7,630 bases of DNA from Quisquiliibacterium sp. (GTDB lineage: Bacteria > Pseudomonadota > Gammaproteobacteria > Burkholderiales > Burkholderiaceae_E): positions 1-7,630 of the forward strand of contig JAURMJ010000317.1 of the NCBI GenBank assembly GCA_030830765.1, read 5' to 3'. The translations under genes were made by a program, and so were the position numbers. Under the pieces are notes generated by a model that saw only the letters and a list, made by a program, of their open reading frames with translations, had not been told where the DNA came from and searched no databases. Below, piece by piece: positions 7,068 through 7,630 of this stretch. Each line of letters begins with the position of its first letter. Positions within the stretch are counted from its first letter, which is position 1.

Positions 7068-7106
7068 GTCGGTTCCGGTCTGTAGGTAAGAGGGCCGGGC
7101 AGGGGC
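7068..7106 (-). other. prfB-lysS intergenic spacer
   Basis: A 39-nt C-rich spacer on the coding strand. A short hairpin, CAGGG (7100-7104 on +) with CCCTG (7114-7118), straddles the prfB stop codon, but no T-run follows it in the direction of transcription. Read-through from prfB into lysS is therefore the likely arrangement. CCGGAA just before the lysS ATG is the best ribosome site. Confidence 0.4.
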
Positions 7107-7630
7107 TCAGACGCCCTGCTTGAGGCTTGCTGCAATGAATTCGTCGAGGTCGCCGTCCAGAATGGCCTTGGTATTGCTGGTCTCGACGTTGGTGCGCAGA
7201 TCCTTGATGCGCGACTGATCCAGTACATAGGAGCGAATCTGGTGACCCCAGCCGATGTCGGTCTTGCTGGCCTCAACCTTGTCCTGTTCGGCACGGCGCT
7301 TGCGGATTTCGAGCTCGTAGAGACGGGCCCGAAGCATCTTCATCGCCTCGTCCTTGTTGCGGTGCTGGGAACGGTCGTTCTGGCACTGCACCACGGTATT
7401 GGTCGGCAGGTGGGTGATCCGCACCGCTGACTCGGTCCGGTTGACGTGCTGGCCGCCGGCGCCGGATGCGCGATACACGTCGATCCGCAGATCGGCCGGA
7501 TTAATGTCGACCTCGATCGAGTCATCGATTTCCGGGTAGACGTAAAGCGAGGCAAACGAGGTATGCCGGCCACCGCTCGAGTCAAAGGGCGACTTTCGCA
7601 CCAGACGATGAACGCCGGTCTCGGTGCGCA
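7107..7630 (-). CDS. prfB: Peptide chain release factor 2, 5' part cut by the window edge
   Basis: RF2 recognises UAA and UGA stop codons and triggers peptidyl-tRNA hydrolysis on the ribosome. The frame is open to the right edge (first visible residues [10 protein letters not shown]), so about 174 C-terminal residues of a ~365-residue protein are visible; the GTG at 7601 is an internal valine codon. The stop-recognition tripeptide SPF is present (visible 13-15, RKSPFDSS) and marks RF2 rather than RF1, which has a PxT motif. The catalytic GGQ is at visible 58-60 in [19 protein letters not shown]; its glutamine is the usual PrmC methylation site. The residue equivalent to E. coli 246 is Ala, as in most bacteria, not the Thr of strain K-12. 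The programmed frameshift site, if this gene has one, would lie upstream of the window. It leads the apparent prfB-lysS-transporter operon. Confidence 0.97.
   Translation of the reverse strand, partial: RTETGVHRLVRKSPFDSSGGRHTSFASLYVYPEIDDSIEVDINPADLRIDVYRASGAGGQHVNRTESAVRITHLPTNTVVQCQNDRSQHRNKDEAMKMLRARLYELEIRKRRAEQDKVEASKTDIGWGHQIRSYVLDQSRIKDLRTNVETSNTKAILDGDLDEFIAASLKQGV

Overview
The window looks like a chromosomal segment of a betaproteobacterium, most likely of the order Burkholderiales. This rests on the LysRS sequence style (for example the [17 protein letters not shown] stretch), the hscA-fdx-iscX gene order and the prfB-lysS pair. The taxonomic call is inferred from remembered family sequences, not from a search. 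Almost all of the DNA is coding, and I see no mobile element, CRISPR array or structural RNA gene.

Left part, + strand (1-2064): the 3' end of the ISC iron-sulfur assembly operon. It holds the last ~474 codons of hscA (Hsp70-type chaperone for the IscU scaffold), then fdx (the [2Fe-2S] ferredoxin of ISC) and iscX. iscS, iscU, iscA and hscB would normally lie upstream, outside the window. The fdx start is moved downstream to the ATG at 1526, which gives the family-standard N-terminus.

Middle, + strand (2065-4245): a 174-bp non-coding gap (to the chosen start) that is unusually rich in short repeats, then one large gene for a six-helix membrane protein with a thoroughly degenerate GGDEF domain and an intact EAL domain. 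It is predicted to be a c-di-GMP phosphodiesterase that senses through an unrecognised membrane domain. The gap holds a weak terminator-like hairpin with T7, a perfect ACCGGA-N13-TCCGGT dyad and a pair of direct repeats 52 bp apart. A perfect 9-bp inverted repeat lies in the first 125 bases of the gene itself.

Right part, - strand (4258-7630), convergent with the phosphodiesterase gene: prfB (release factor 2, 5' part outside the window), lysS (class II lysyl-tRNA synthetase) and a major facilitator superfamily transporter. The order of transcription is prfB, lysS, MFS. Gaps of 39 and 5 nt suggest one operon, with the transporter probably translationally coupled to lysS.

Most genes here are conserved housekeeping genes. 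The parts most worth a second look are the regulatory region before the EAL gene, that protein's sensor domain and dead GGDEF domain, and the unexplained transporter attached to the translation operon. I found no clear evidence of a wholly new system.
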